The notes: generated from the letters alone by a model not told the origin. Positions 48,316 through 59,063 are shown, counted from the stretch's first letter. The stretch: DNA of 64,000 nucleotides from Fennellomyces sp. T-0311 (GCA_025266875.1 JALLLT010000049.1:239671-303670), one strand, 5' to 3'. A program made the numbers and translations.

Positions 48316-50496
48316 TACCATATAGCTGAGCAGGATTGAGCACAGGTGTCTCCCAGTCACTCATTCGTATCTGATCATCCTTGTCAAGCCTTGCATGAAG
48401 GACTGAAGCACATATGTCAGACAGACTGGCATTTCCGCTGGACACGAAATTCTGCGCACTGCTGAATGCCCCAAGCTCCACGTACCTCCCTTCGTCGAAC
48501 GAAACTCCATAATCCCTTCTGATCTTTTTCAGATCACCGCCCACGTTGCAACCAGTCTTGATGACACGGCTGCTTTGTAAAAGCTCAGCTAGCTTGTCAG
48601 GAACGGATCCGTAAGAGTGTAAGGGTAAGATGGTAATGGTATCTTCGAAGGCAATTTGAACAGTAGCAACCTTCCCTGGGCCGGTGTATCCAGTGGTTGG
48701 GCCATAATTCCACTCACAGTCAAATCCAATTGCAATCGTTGATCCTTCGGGGGTATCAGCGGTAGGATATGTACGGCGAAGAAGGCAGTCGAGGTATATA
48801 TTGGCGTCGGCAGCAGATAGTATATAACGCTGTGTAACATGAGATGGGAGCGACAGGTATGAAGGGTCATCGAAGTGGGCTTCTTGAGGACGAGGATCCA
48901 CCGTTATTTCAGAGGCAGAAGCACCAAATCCTCGCCTTAAAGATGGGATGTTCTCCAACAGTAAAGCTTTGTCGCCGGTGACGTTGTTGGTATAAAATAT
49001 CTCGGGCAGCTGATGGCCATACAAGCGGTACGAATGGAGCATCTCCTCGAAGGCCGGCTTCAAATGCGAGAGCTTTTTTGTAGGAACCAACAACTGCAAT
49101 CGGATCTCCTCGTACTCATTGCAAACCGTGTAGACCGCATAGAAAGTTGGCTCGCCGCCAATCTTTGCCATGTGCTTGATAATTTTAAAAGTGTGGTCGC
49201 CTTTCAAAATTACGCCGTCGATCACCATCATTTCTTTGTCAATAAGGGGCCGAAGCTCGTCCATCAAAGCGGTATAAACCAAACGGAGGTAAGTAGCGGA
49301 AGGAACGTAGCCGGCATATCCTTCGGGATCGTCGAACTTCGAGAATGGTATATGGTTCCCTCTGAGGGTGCCACTGATTCGATCGGGTATCTGTGGATTT
49401 TTGAGACGGTGGGCGATGGTGTTCAGGTATGTAAGCTCTAAGTTGCTATGGCGTAGGGTATGTTGCTCGTAAAGAAGGTCGTGCAATCGTTCAGGTCCGA
49501 GAGCATTTTGGAAGCATGTGCACATCAAGTCAAACAGCTGCTTCGACACACCAGCTCTGTGAGTCAGGTATGCGGGGAATATGGATTGGATATGGCGCAG
49601 TAGACGGCTGATGATGCGCTCATCGTGTGCCATGACTGTCTTTCTACATTTGTTGCATCGGTACTGGCGAGACAAGAGGTAAAAGCAGCTAAAAATGGCG
49701 TTAAAAATATATCATGCAAATAGACAGCTTGATATTACCTGTCGATGTCAACAATGCGTCTCGCAACAGGTTTGGCACCATAGCCGTCTCCATCAAGGGT
49801 ACCAGCACCCTGGTCAAACTTGGTATAGTCAGAGTTCTTATGGCAAGAGAACTTATCAGGTATAAGGCGATCAGGTGACCAAACAAATATGCGGGGATGG
49901 CATAAAGGTTCAGGATTGAGAGCGACGCCATCGAGACAATAGAAGGCCGGCTTCGGATGGATCCAGAAGTCCTTATTGTGGTATATCTTGCTGCTCCCTT
50001 TGTTGACCAAAGCATCGCGTTCTTCGCGAAGGTATTTTGCCACAACACCTGAATCGTTAAGCTCTGGCACCAGCTCTGGCTCTTGATCAGAGCTTTCTTC
50101 TTCAACTGAAACCGGTTCGTCAATATCATCGGGTGTAGAACCTCCTTGAGTTGGTTCTGGACTTTCAATATGACGCATCATATCGCCAACGTTCGTGGTG
50201 TTATCGGTATCGGGCCGTTCTTGATCCTGCTACCGGTAATGTCCGCGTGCTTTAGCGCGATGAAAACTAAAAAAATGCTATGTATATACCTCCAAAACAC
50301 GTTCATGTTCAATCGAATCAGCATTGCCCTCATTGACGTTGACATTGGTACTTGCATTGTCAGTGACATTGCTTGGGATGGATGGAGTTCTAGTGCTGGC
50401 ACGCTGTTGAGTGAAAAAGCCAAGACACTGTGCACCAGGTAATGTTTGATTAGGCTTGCGCCTGGGAACGCCTTTTCCTTTCTTTTGGTTAGCCAT

Positions 50497-50813
50497 ATTT
50501 TATGGATGTAAACTATTTAACATGAAACAATTAAGGGTGCCTTATATAATGCAGATATTCTAAAGTCAGTGCACACACCTAGGTCTCAGCCTGACGCCAG
50601 CTCATTGACGCTTATTTCCATGGATCTCATTGGCGCTTATTTCTAAGTATCTCATTGGCTCAATCCATTGATTGGCTCTGCTAATTGAATTTTTACTGGC
50701 CTAGTCTATTCCCGCCCATACAACATGGGTTTTTATTGGCCCTGGGACCCCCGGGACATTTTAGGCCCGCCGTTTTAATGCCCCAGTAAGCATCTCAAAA
50801 AGAGAGTCACTAG
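50497..50813. other. Short spacer upstream of the exonuclease gene
   Basis: Probably promoter DNA of the minus-strand gene starting at 50496. A near-repeat 'CTCATTG(G/A)CGCTTATTTC' occurs at about 50602 and 50627. No gene was seen. Confidence 0.35.
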
Positions 50814-51370
50814 TGACGCACCAAAATTTGACCAGCGACGCACCGAAATCGCCAGGCAGCTTAGTAACCATTTGCGTAACTCTTGTTCCTTTTTGAGACC
50901 ACTGCGCACCAAAATAATTAAAGCTGCTTTTGTTGTAAGAACATACAGATTTTTGGTGTACCAGAAAGCTAATGGTGGGTACTGTATGAGGCAAGAATAG
51001 TATACAGTAGGTATGGGAACTTTTTGTATATTTCACAGGTGAAGTAAATTTGAGATGAGCGACGCACCAAAAAAATGGTACACACTCGCCGTGCCAAAAA
51101 TGGACGAGCCGCGCACCAAAAAAAAATTACCTGCACCAGGTTAGCTAAAGTGAAGTGAGCCATGCACTGAAAGTAGAGAGAGGAACTCAAATGAGATATA
51201 ACAAGTCATGCACCAAAAATTATCAGCTACATAACTTGAATGAGGATGGGTTATGTACCTAGAAAGTGAGACGAGCGACGCACCAAAAAACGTTACACAG
51301 CTACGCCAAGAATGAACCAGCCACACAGACAAGCGACGCACCAAAATGGACGAGCCACGCACCAAAAGCG
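50814..51370 (+). repeat. Cluster of GACGCACCAAAA motifs before the Mutator-like gene
   Basis: A motif close to GCGACGCACCAAAA, often extended as GACGAGC(G/C)ACGCACCAAAA, occurs about nine times in one orientation: near 50814, 50834, 50903, 51057, 51102, 51207, 51273, 51333 and 51351, with weaker copies between (51090, 51165). Spacing is irregular. The block ends where the Mutator-like coding sequence begins. It looks like a subterminal array of transposase-binding sites or a degenerate tandem repeat. No matching complement was found at the far (3') side of the gene. Confidence 0.75.
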
Positions 51371-51371
51371 T

Positions 51372-54300
51372 TTGCTTCAAAAGAGGGATTTGAAGTATCC
51401 AAAGTGAACGGTAAACCCAATAGCTTCAATGTTGTTTGCTACAAACATCCTCAAGATTTCAACCCTACGGTTCATGGTGATGGTGATACCTACGTTTGCA
51501 GGAACGGTGTGGTCAAGAGGTATCCACAAAACAAGACGCAGAGCAAGGATTGCCTATGGAAGATTTACATCAGCAAGACCAAAAAAATGGAAACAAGTGG
51601 AAGATTATGGACACGTCGTTTCAAGCACTCAAGGAACACAGCCATGAATTAGAGCCAGGAGCAACCGATATCTATGCATCTTACAGACGAAGAAACCGCA
51701 CTGGTGCCACGCAAGTAACTATTATTCAGGATGCTCAAAATGGTATTTCCCAGCCCAGACCTTGGCCCATCTCGGTGACAATGTAACCGACATACTGTCG
51801 GATATTTACAATATGAAGTACCGGTATCACTATCAAATCAGACAGGAGAGAAGTCCGATTGAAGAGCTCGCTTTTTTCTTTGAAACTCACGGGTATACCC
51901 TACGACTGTGACATCATGAACGAACTGGTGTGCTCAAAGGAATTTTTGCCACTCACGGACGAGGAATTGAACTTGCACTGGCTTTTCCGGAGGTCATGAT
52001 CATCGATGCTACCTACAAGACAAATCTCAACAAGCTTCCCCTTGTCAATGTTGTCGGCGTTAGTAATCTGCTCTCTACAAGCACCTCGGACAGATTACGC
52101 ACATTCTATATTGCCTCTGTTGTTGTCGTTAACGAGGACTACCTATCATACAAGTGGGTTTTGCAATGCCTGGCGGACGTGATTTGGAGGAAGGAAACGA
52201 AGATCAAACATGGGCTTTTTGTTTCTGATGACGACCGTGCACTGAAGAGCGCGTTTGCAGAAGTATTCTCCGAAGTACCAAGAATTTTGTGCGCCTGGCA
52301 CATTGCGAGAAACTTCGGTACCAAGATCAACAAGTGTAATGGTGTGTCCATTACAAACGTTATCCAACCTGCAACCTGGTTGATCCCCATGCAGTATCCA
52401 TATACCGTATTGATAGACGTAGCATGCGACAACTCATATGGCGCATGGTTGGATAAGGATATTAGGTTTACGTATAGCTTAGATGGAATTCGTAGATTGT
52501 AGATCATAGAGGCCTTAGCTATTACCCCCTAATATCTGACGTATATATAAAGCAGGATTCCTGGATACAGGAATCCTCATCGTTTATACCCTCATATAAC
52601 CGGTTCCACCTTCGGGTTATTGTCTACATTGTCCGACTCACAGCAACATACACGATTGTAAGTATCCTGTGGTCTGCACTTTTACAACAAGGCATTCGGC
52701 ACAGAATCCAAAGAAGGTGCTGAGCTCAAGGCCAAGGTGATCCCGCAATTATTGTACACAAGGAGTAAATTGGCCTACAAAGATGCAGTCAAGAAGTTCG
52801 AGGAAATGGCAGAGCTTGCCGATAACAAGGAAGTGGGCCTGAAGTCATATTTAAATGGGTATGTACTTACCATTATTTTCTATATTTACAATTTAAACTG
52901 ACCAGTTTCATCCATGGTACACAGATTACGTGACAACGAGGAAATGTGGGCTGGTCCATGGCCTGAGAAGTATGCACATTTTGGTGCCCGAACATCGCAA
53001 CGTGCTGAAGGAACACATGCCGGTATCAAGCACATCCTAAAACAGCCAAGCGTGATTGTGAATCTTTTCGAAAAGCTTCACATATACTTAGATGCACAGG
53101 TTCGTATTCGTACATCTGTCAATTGCTTTCTATATATTAATCGCTTCTTATATTTACAGGACAAAAATGCATCCTTTGAATATTCTCGGGAAAAAGGATT
53201 AAATTGGATTGTTCATGATCCTGTGGCCAAGCAAGCTATTTTGATGCTCGAAAAAAACAACATTTGCCATTACGCAATTCGAAAGACTATATCCGAGATT
53301 AGCGAGGCATGTAAACTCGACCCAAGCACGGTAGAGAAGTCTGAATGTGATTGTGAAATCCACATAAACTATAAGCTCCCTTGCAAGCACGATCTATTGA
53401 AATACCTTTCAGGAGCTGTGGATCATTTGATATATGACAAACGTTGGACATTGGTTAATACTAAAGGTATGCTTCTACTTTATATTCTTGCAACCACTCA
53501 AAGTCAGTATTGATCTTATATTCTAGCACGCATTCCTGGTGGCCCTGTTTTTGATACTATTACAGGCCTCATTGTTGATCCTGAGCAAAGCAGGATTAAC
53601 CAACAGTACGGTGCCCTAAGGATTCGTCTCGACCAAATGATTTCCGGCTGCGAAACCTCGCAGCAAAAGGCAGATCTTTTAAAGAGTCTCGACGATGCTA
53701 TGGATAGGTTTACACCAGTGAAACTACAAAAATTTGTGCTTCCTGCTCCAGTTATACCCAAAGGGCGGCCACCAAAGGCTATTGGGTTACGAAACCGGTC
53801 ATTGCGCGACACTATCAATGAAGGAGAAGTTGCCGATCAGGAGAAAAAGCGCAAAAGAGAACCGAAAGCTGAATCTACTGCTGACAAGAGTAAGCAGGCT
53901 ATCGACAAAACTTTCAAAAAGGCAAAGAAGCAGATTGGCAATAACAACGAGGATCTTTTTGGAACAAAAAATAAGCCACAGTAAGTTTTTATCTATTATT
54001 ATTGATTTATGCTAATATAACCTGAAACCTATTAGACCTGTTCCTTCAAACAACGGCAAAGGCATACCAATGGAGTATGTAGTACAGAGGGTGAAAATTA
54101 TCAGCGATGGACGTTGCGGATACCAGTTGCTTGCACAGCTTATATATGGAGATCAAAATCTCTATAACAAAGTCAAGAAGGAAATGCTCAGTTACCTACT
54201 GGACAACGTGTACCAGGTCATGAACTATTACTGCCTTGGATCAGTATACGATTTCGCTGCCTTGTATTTAACGACAGGAACACATCACAGTCCAGCGGAT

Positions 54301-55743
54301 CAAGCCCTTATCCATATCAGTATTGGTTCCACAGTTCCACAGACGCCCTACTAGCTGTCTCGACTTTCTGGAGACCGATAGTAATCTACAACGACTGTCA
54401 AGATAATTCATCATATGGATTCGACGACTGTCTGTACTTGCCGCACCATATGCCTCTCAACAAAGTCGGTACACTTCCAGCTGTGATGGTGTTTGATCAA
54501 GGCGCTTCTCATTATGAAGCTTTGAAAATGAAGACATCTACCAAAGTTGACTGGCCAAGTATATATCACTTAGAAAAACACCAAGGAGCCTGGGAAACGC
54601 TGAAGGACAAGAAGGGATTGAGTGACTACGTTGCTACCTGGACGTACCTGAAAAAGGTGAAAAAAGCTAAGACTACTGAGCCCTTACTTGCAAGACTGCT
54701 ACATATGGACATCGTCGAAATAGCCGATGAGGATAACATAGAAGCACTGGATCCCGACATTGTCGATGCACTGAAGACTGCTATCGATGAAGCAAGTGAT
54801 AGCGAATCCGAAACAAACGCTGAAGGTAATTAACTAAAAAGCATGTTACATACTTTCCAGAACCAGTAATCCTGATGCACTTGAATCCAATCTGTAGATA
54901 AACGGCGATGTCCATTTTGCAAGGAGCCATTATATGACCACAATGCCTCGGTGGTAAATTACTTAATACCAGAAGTAATTCAAAGGGAACTAGACAAGTT
55001 GGATGCTCTCAACAAGAAATTCCAGGAGCCACAATGGGAAGCACTGCGCATCAGGAACCAAAGGAACATAAATCTCAAAAAGAGGCCTTTAAAAGGTGTA
55101 TTTTTAAAGATGGCCATGCAGGATATATTCCGGGATCGCCCTATTAGCGAAAAGGAACGACAGAGATTCTGCAGGATCCACAGAAGAGAGTTGGTATACA
55201 AACCAATGGGAGAAAAACACAACTATCCAGCCACTATCAATTGGGAACAAGTTGAAGATCGCGTTACCAAATTACTTCCGGATATAACCAAGATTATTAA
55301 AGGCGAAACTCGGAGTATATTCAAGATTATTGACTTCGGCATGATGTCTTGGTTTTCCACAAAAACGCAGGCAGAGGCCTTCTCTTCGTTTTTAGAAACT
55401 TCGAATGCATATCTGGTTAGTATATTATATAGTATGAGCTCGGTGACTATATGATGATATTAATAATCTGAATATTATATGACTTCTGTAGCATGGCTAT
55501 TGTGGACCGAAAGGAAAAGAAGAAATCATGGAGATTCTTACTTCAATGCTAGTGTCACCAAGGTTGACGATTTTGTCAGACTCTGCAGCATCTCCACGCC
55601 AGCCACACACATATATCATCAACATACTTGTTCCGGAGGTGATCATGCGACTGATACAACAGGATAGAAATGTAGATGAGTTGACTGCTATCGAGGTCCT
55701 CGTTACAAGTAGTACATATGGAACTTACATGTTTGAATCCTGA
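51372..55743 (+). pseudogene. Mutator-like transposase fused to SWIM, OTU protease and RTC4-like domains
   Basis: The gene opens with a FAR1-like zone (AFASKEGFEV..CLWKIYIS), then a MULE core (MIIDATYKTN, FVSDDDRALKSAF, LCAWH). After a solo LTR it resumes at NKAFGTESKEG, then SQRAEGTHAG. A SWIM finger (CDCEIHINYKLPCKH) follows. An in-phase intron (53467-53526) leads to a Lys-rich linker, another (53981-54035) to an OTU domain with DGRCGYQLL (nucleophile Cys) and HYEALKM (catalytic His; OTU intron 54244-54290). A last set (54826-54897, 55416-55491) leads to a zinc motif RRCPFCKEPLYD and an RTC4-like domain (FCRIHRREL, PATINWEQVEDR, HGYCGPKGKEEI, LVPEVIMRLIQQDR). The coding path is phase-consistent from SWIM to the final TGA. 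Breaks are a frame change at a 7-A run near 51580, an in-frame TGA at 51909-51911 and the LTR insertion. Mutator-OTU fusions are known in plants; the added RTC4-like part is, to my knowledge, unusual. Confidence 0.75.
52340..52656. mobile_element. Solo LTR inside the Mutator-like gene
   Basis: A 317-bp insert sits in the transposase core. It is flanked by direct copies of TGTAA (52335-52339 and 52657-52661). It starts TGGTGTGTCCATTACA, contains a promoter-like TATATAAAGC at about 52543, followed by a short inverted repeat (GGATTCCTGGATACAGGAATCC region), and ends near CATACACGAT. The interrupted coding region resumes directly after it. Composition, size and the 5-bp duplication fit a solo LTR of a Ty1/Ty3-type retrotransposon. 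The last bases do not show the standard CA, so the exact border may differ by a few bases. Confidence 0.65.
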
Positions 55744-55780
55744 AAATTGTACTCTGCATATACTTTGTTATGTATATACT

Positions 55781-55798
55781 GGATGGTATTCAAAATTC
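55781..55798 (+). repeat. Left TIR of Harbinger element 1
   Basis: GGATGGTATTCAAAATTC, an exact match to the complement of 58971-58988. Flanking ACT at 55778-55780. Confidence 0.92.
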
Positions 55799-56052
55799 GT
55801 TATTCACCCCAAATAAAATAAAATAAACGGTGCCTCGGTGCCACGTTTCCTAATTGGGGCGAAAATAAACCTTATTACCCCCTTGATAAACTGTAAAATC
55901 AAGTCCTATAAACATTGTTTCCCCGCTCACAACATAGTGTTTATTCACCATAACCAAAAAAATTTATAGGGTGGGGGGGAGGGTACTCTATATCCCAACA
56001 GTTATACAAACATAAAAAAAATGTGAAATATAAAGAAAAAACAAAAAAGGAA

Positions 56053-56865
56053 CTAACGACGAAGCATCTCCTCACGGAAAAGCGAGAAAGACGCGTCTAA
56101 AGACGAAATGTCATCACCCAGACGATCAACCTTGCGGTTGAGTTCCTGAACCAATGATATAAGAAGCGTCAAATTCTATGAATGCGTGTAAGTTTCTTTG
56201 GTTCCTTCTTTTTTCTTCAAGCACTTACACCCAAAACTAAAGAGTTGCTTTCCGCCTGCGGTTGCGGTTGCAGTGTCGCAAACCGTTCGGCAAGCATGGT
56301 CAATGGAGCAAGGGCATCATGCAGCATCGTGCGACGGGGGCGGATTGGCTCGGGGATCATGGCGGCACGGCGAGGAGCAGGCATATCCTCCACGACGCCC
56401 ACTTCGGCATCAGAGAACTCTTGCTCGCTGCCGTCATCGCGCTCGCTACTGTCTTCGTGCTCGCTACTGTCTTCATGCTCGCTGCTGGCTTCTTCAGTCT
56501 CGACGTTAGCATTGTCGTCAATAATGCCGCTTTGTATGCATTCGTCAATCAAGGCCTCGATCTCACGAGCACGGGCAATCGTGGTGGATACGATCGGATT
56601 GCCTAAGATTTGTTTTAGTTAAGCTATTGTTATGTAGCTATCATGTAAGCGTCTTACCAGTAGGCTCTGTCATAGCCAAGTATCTTCTGTACTTGCTCTT
56701 GATTGCTCCGATCTCTCGTCGGCGCCCCTCTGGCACCTGCACATTAAAACGAGCAAGCACTTTGTTCCACTCCTTGGTACCTCGCGGAAGAATATCCTGG
56801 ATAGCATTAAGCAGCACCTTGGTCTCGGCACGGGTGAAAGTCTTGGCTCCTAGGGAACGGGGCAT
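56053..56865 (-). CDS. Myb/SANT-like second protein of Harbinger element 1
   Basis: Three exons give 234 residues: 56658-56865, 56229-56602 and 56053-56175, with introns that keep phase. The N-terminal 60 residues (KTFTRAETKVLLNAIQDILP, EWNKVLARFN, RRREIGAIKSKYRRYL) form a Myb/SANT-like domain with spaced Trp and aromatic residues. The middle is an acidic run (EHEDSSEHEDSSERDD). The C-terminus (LISLVQELNRKVDRLGDDIS) is coiled. In PIF/Harbinger elements the Myb-like partner brings the transposase into the nucleus and onto the element ends. The start at 56865 (MPRSLGA) is preferred to a longer one at 56910, because the domain begins right after it. It diverges from the transposase gene across a 525-bp shared promoter region. 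Confidence 0.85.
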
Positions 56866-57390
56866 CGTATAAGCTGCAGTGGTAAAAATGGATGAATGGT
56901 AATTGTACATTTATGCAGTTCAAATGTATGCTTTATATACCTTTGTTTCTGCAACAAGCTGACAAGGATAGTAGCTTAAGTATTTCAGCATTTCCTAATT
57001 AAAGTGAAGAGCGACGTATTAGTAATTGAAATGAAGAGAGCTGGACTGCTATCGAGTGAGCGCAGCAGGGTGTGCATTGCTCTTTTAGCTGTCTTGGCCG
57101 AATCGACTTCTTTTTCCTTTTTCGTCATTCGACCGTGTTCAACAAAGATTGCTTTTTTTACCGTATCATTGCTCCTTTTCAGATAGAACAAGTGAAAATA
57201 AATAAAATATCTTAGTTAATTTCACATAACTACATGCATTTTGCTTTATTGAATAGTTTAGATTATGAAAAGCAGAAGTGAATGGGTGACAAGTGGAATA
57301 TTTAATAAGGCCGTGCTTACTCGACTTTGACAAAGACCTTCCTATTGAAAACGGTGGCCGATGTATTAGACACCGCTACGCATTGCTTTC
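56866..57390. promoter_or_regulatory. Shared promoter region of the two Harbinger genes
   Basis: This 525-bp stretch between divergent ATGs holds only short overlapping ORFs. A TATATA-like box lies at about 56934-56940 on the side of the Myb-like gene. It probably drives both genes. Confidence 0.4.
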
Positions 57391-58625
57391 ATGACAAATC
57401 AATCATCCGCGGAAAAAGGTACGTACAAATACCCGTATCCAAGTAAGTACATAAACAGCTCAGGTTTTTTCATTCTACTTTTCTTACCCAACCCTATGGA
57501 CCTAGTTTCCTTTGAACGTTTTGCAAGTCAATACATTTTTCTCACCTTCATTCTCCTGCTGAAGGATTGGGCATCCAGACAACGCAAAAGAGACTATACT
57601 GTTCAAGAGGCCATTGTTCCGCATGTTGATTCAGCTGCTTATCGTATCCTCCACACTCCACACTCTGGTACATGGGTTACCCAGTTCGGATTCAATCCAA
57701 AATCTTTCGCACTTCTCCACAGCCATTTCGCATCCATCTATCCGCCAGCCTCTGGCCGAGGTTGTCGTCGAATGCTTGGTACGGAGGCGACTTTGGCGGC
57801 GACTCTGATGTGGCTTCATACAACGGCGAAGATTGATACCATGGCATGCTTCTTCGGTGTCTCGTATTCGACCATGTCAAGGAGTGTTGGTCAGAGGCTG
57901 AGAACCCTCGACCAGCTCTTCGAAACCGTACGCGACCAACGATGGATGATTGGCTGGCCTCGCTGTGAAGACATTCAGCGCTTTGCCCATATGGTAGAGG
58001 CCAAGGCACCGGGTTTAGAAAGAGTGTTTGGATTTGTTGACGGGCTCAAGCTTCGAGTCCAAGAGCCAGGAGACGCGAACAAGCAGAACGCATATTACAA
58101 CGGTTGGAGGTCCGGAACATATGTCTCTCAAGTACTTGTATTTACACCAGATGGCCGTATCTGTTGGCTGAGGTGAGTTGTAATTGTTATTGTATAGAAA
58201 GTGCGCGTATTAACTTGGATATTAGCTATAACAAACCTGGTGCTTACCACGACTCCACTGTTGCTGGCGAACTCTACAGAAAGCTTTGTACTAGAGTACC
58301 TGATGGCTATCGCATTCTTGCTGATTCCGCATTCCATGGCTCAAGCAACAACGACTTGGCGGCAAAGATCTTGCGAGTGCCAAGGCAAAATTCACGAGAG
58401 TATGATCAGTCGCAACGATCGTGGTATCGCGTCATTACAACGAACCGGCAAGCGGTGGAATGGGGTATGCGATCAGTTCAATCAGGATTCCAACGATTGA
58501 AGCTCCCATTGCCAGCCAACGATACTGCACGTTCCCTGATCTTGCGTGTAATCTTCAGATTGCATAATTTTCGTGTCGCTGAGATGAAGATCAGCCAGAT
58601 ACGGAAAGTATACCATGAGCCATGA
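57391..58625 (+). CDS. PIF/Harbinger DDE transposase, intact
   Basis: Two exons (57391-58172 and 58226-58625, intron 58173-58225) give 393 residues. Catalytic motifs: FGFVDGLKLRVQEPGD (first Asp, about residue 213), NKPGAYHDSTVAGELY with ADSAF (second Asp), and QAVEWGMRSVQSGF..LKLPL (Glu). An upstream helix-turn-helix-like region includes LAATLMWLHTTAKIDTMACF and VSYSTMSRSVGQRL. The enzyme would bind the element ends, with its Myb-like partner, and cut them. The start is uncertain: 57391 gives the longest frame, and a 45-bp intron-like segment (GTACGT..CTCAG, about 57419-57463) could shorten the N-terminus without changing phase. No stop or frameshift was found. Confidence 0.88.
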
Positions 58626-58970
58626 GTGAATGGGCAACGACAGAGTGAAGGGGAGGAAATGGCGATGGTAGGGGTGAATAACCCATAGTAATAAAATAAA
58701 ATAAACGTTTTGAATACCATTTTGTATAAACTCGTTATGCAGTCATAGAACATTGAAGTGTTTGGTGTGGTTATGTCTGTGTGTGGACGAAGTAATTCGT
58801 GAGACTCTTTATAGGAGAGATTTATTCCGGAAAAGAGAGAGAGAAACACAAATTGAAAATAGTCTATTCTTAAGCTACCGCATGTTACACCAGATACAAC
58901 TCATTTGTCTCCCGATACCACTGGATACGACACACATCCTTGTGTTACATCGTTTATTTTATTCTGAATA

Positions 58971-58988
58971 GAATTTTGAATACCATCC
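58971..58988 (-). repeat. Right TIR of Harbinger element 1
   Basis: Exact inverted match to the left TIR. Flanking ACT at 58989-58991. Confidence 0.92.
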
Positions 58989-58995
58989 ACTAGTA

Positions 58996-59063
58996 TTACT
59001 TTTTACATATTTACTTTTTTCTTTTACATATCTTACTTTTTTCTTTTACATATCTTACTTTTT
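58996..59063. repeat. T-rich tandem repeat, about three copies of 22 bp
   Basis: Units like TTACTTTTTTCTTTTACATA with small changes (first copy shorter) fill the space between Harbinger element 1 and the pogo-type end. Confidence 0.8.

Larger units (their letters stand above)
43087..50496 (-). pseudogene. DUF6729-like zinc domain + DDE-like + 3'-5' exonuclease gene, split by a transposon
   Basis: Exons (minus strand): 50290-50496, 49739-50229, 48316-49688, then after the inserted element 44940-45308, 44366-44892 and 43087-44310. Together they give 1,396 residues in a single frame. Domains in order: a Ser/Asn/acidic head; a DUF6729-like cysteine-rich part (IFVWSPDRLIPDKFSCHKN, RQYRCNKCRKTVM); a transposase-like core (VIDGVILKGDHTFK, YTVCNEYEEIRLQLLVPTK, FYTNNVTGDK); an RNase D/WRN-like exonuclease (IGFDCEWNYG, IKTGCNVGGDLKK, YYAALNAWASLKVYQAL); an acidic linker; a C-terminal module with RGTNSLEGGVH, RLRHN and GHYSPWL; and a long Pro-rich basic tail. 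The third exonuclease motif has Asn where Asp is expected, and FYTNN has Asn where I expect Asp. The nested element at 45309-48315 interrupts the exonuclease. It may be part of a larger mobile element or a captured gene; similar proteins occur in basidiomycete repeats as far as I recall. Confidence 0.7.
55781..58988. mobile_element. Complete PIF/Harbinger element, 3.2 kb
   Basis: Perfect 18-bp terminal inverted repeats (GGATGGTATTCAAAATTC at 55781-55798, complement at 58971-58988) are flanked by ACT direct repeats (55778-55780, 58989-58991), the 3-bp duplication expected of this superfamily. It holds two divergent genes, a Myb-like protein (56053-56865, minus) and a DDE transposase (57391-58625, plus), both without stops or frameshifts. 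A second TIR-like sequence (TTTTGAATACCAT) lies inside the right end at about 58710-58722, so the right terminus has two versions. Intact genes and TIRs suggest recent activity. Confidence 0.9.

Noticed and set aside
50814..51370. Repeated short motifs considered as a CRISPR array
   Set aside because: Repeats are short, unevenly spaced and degenerate, spacers are not uniform, and the context is a eukaryotic transposon.
56182..56622. 146-codon plus-strand Ser-rich ORF
   Set aside because: Shadow of the acidic minus-strand exon of the Myb-like gene, which has a better motif and splice structure.
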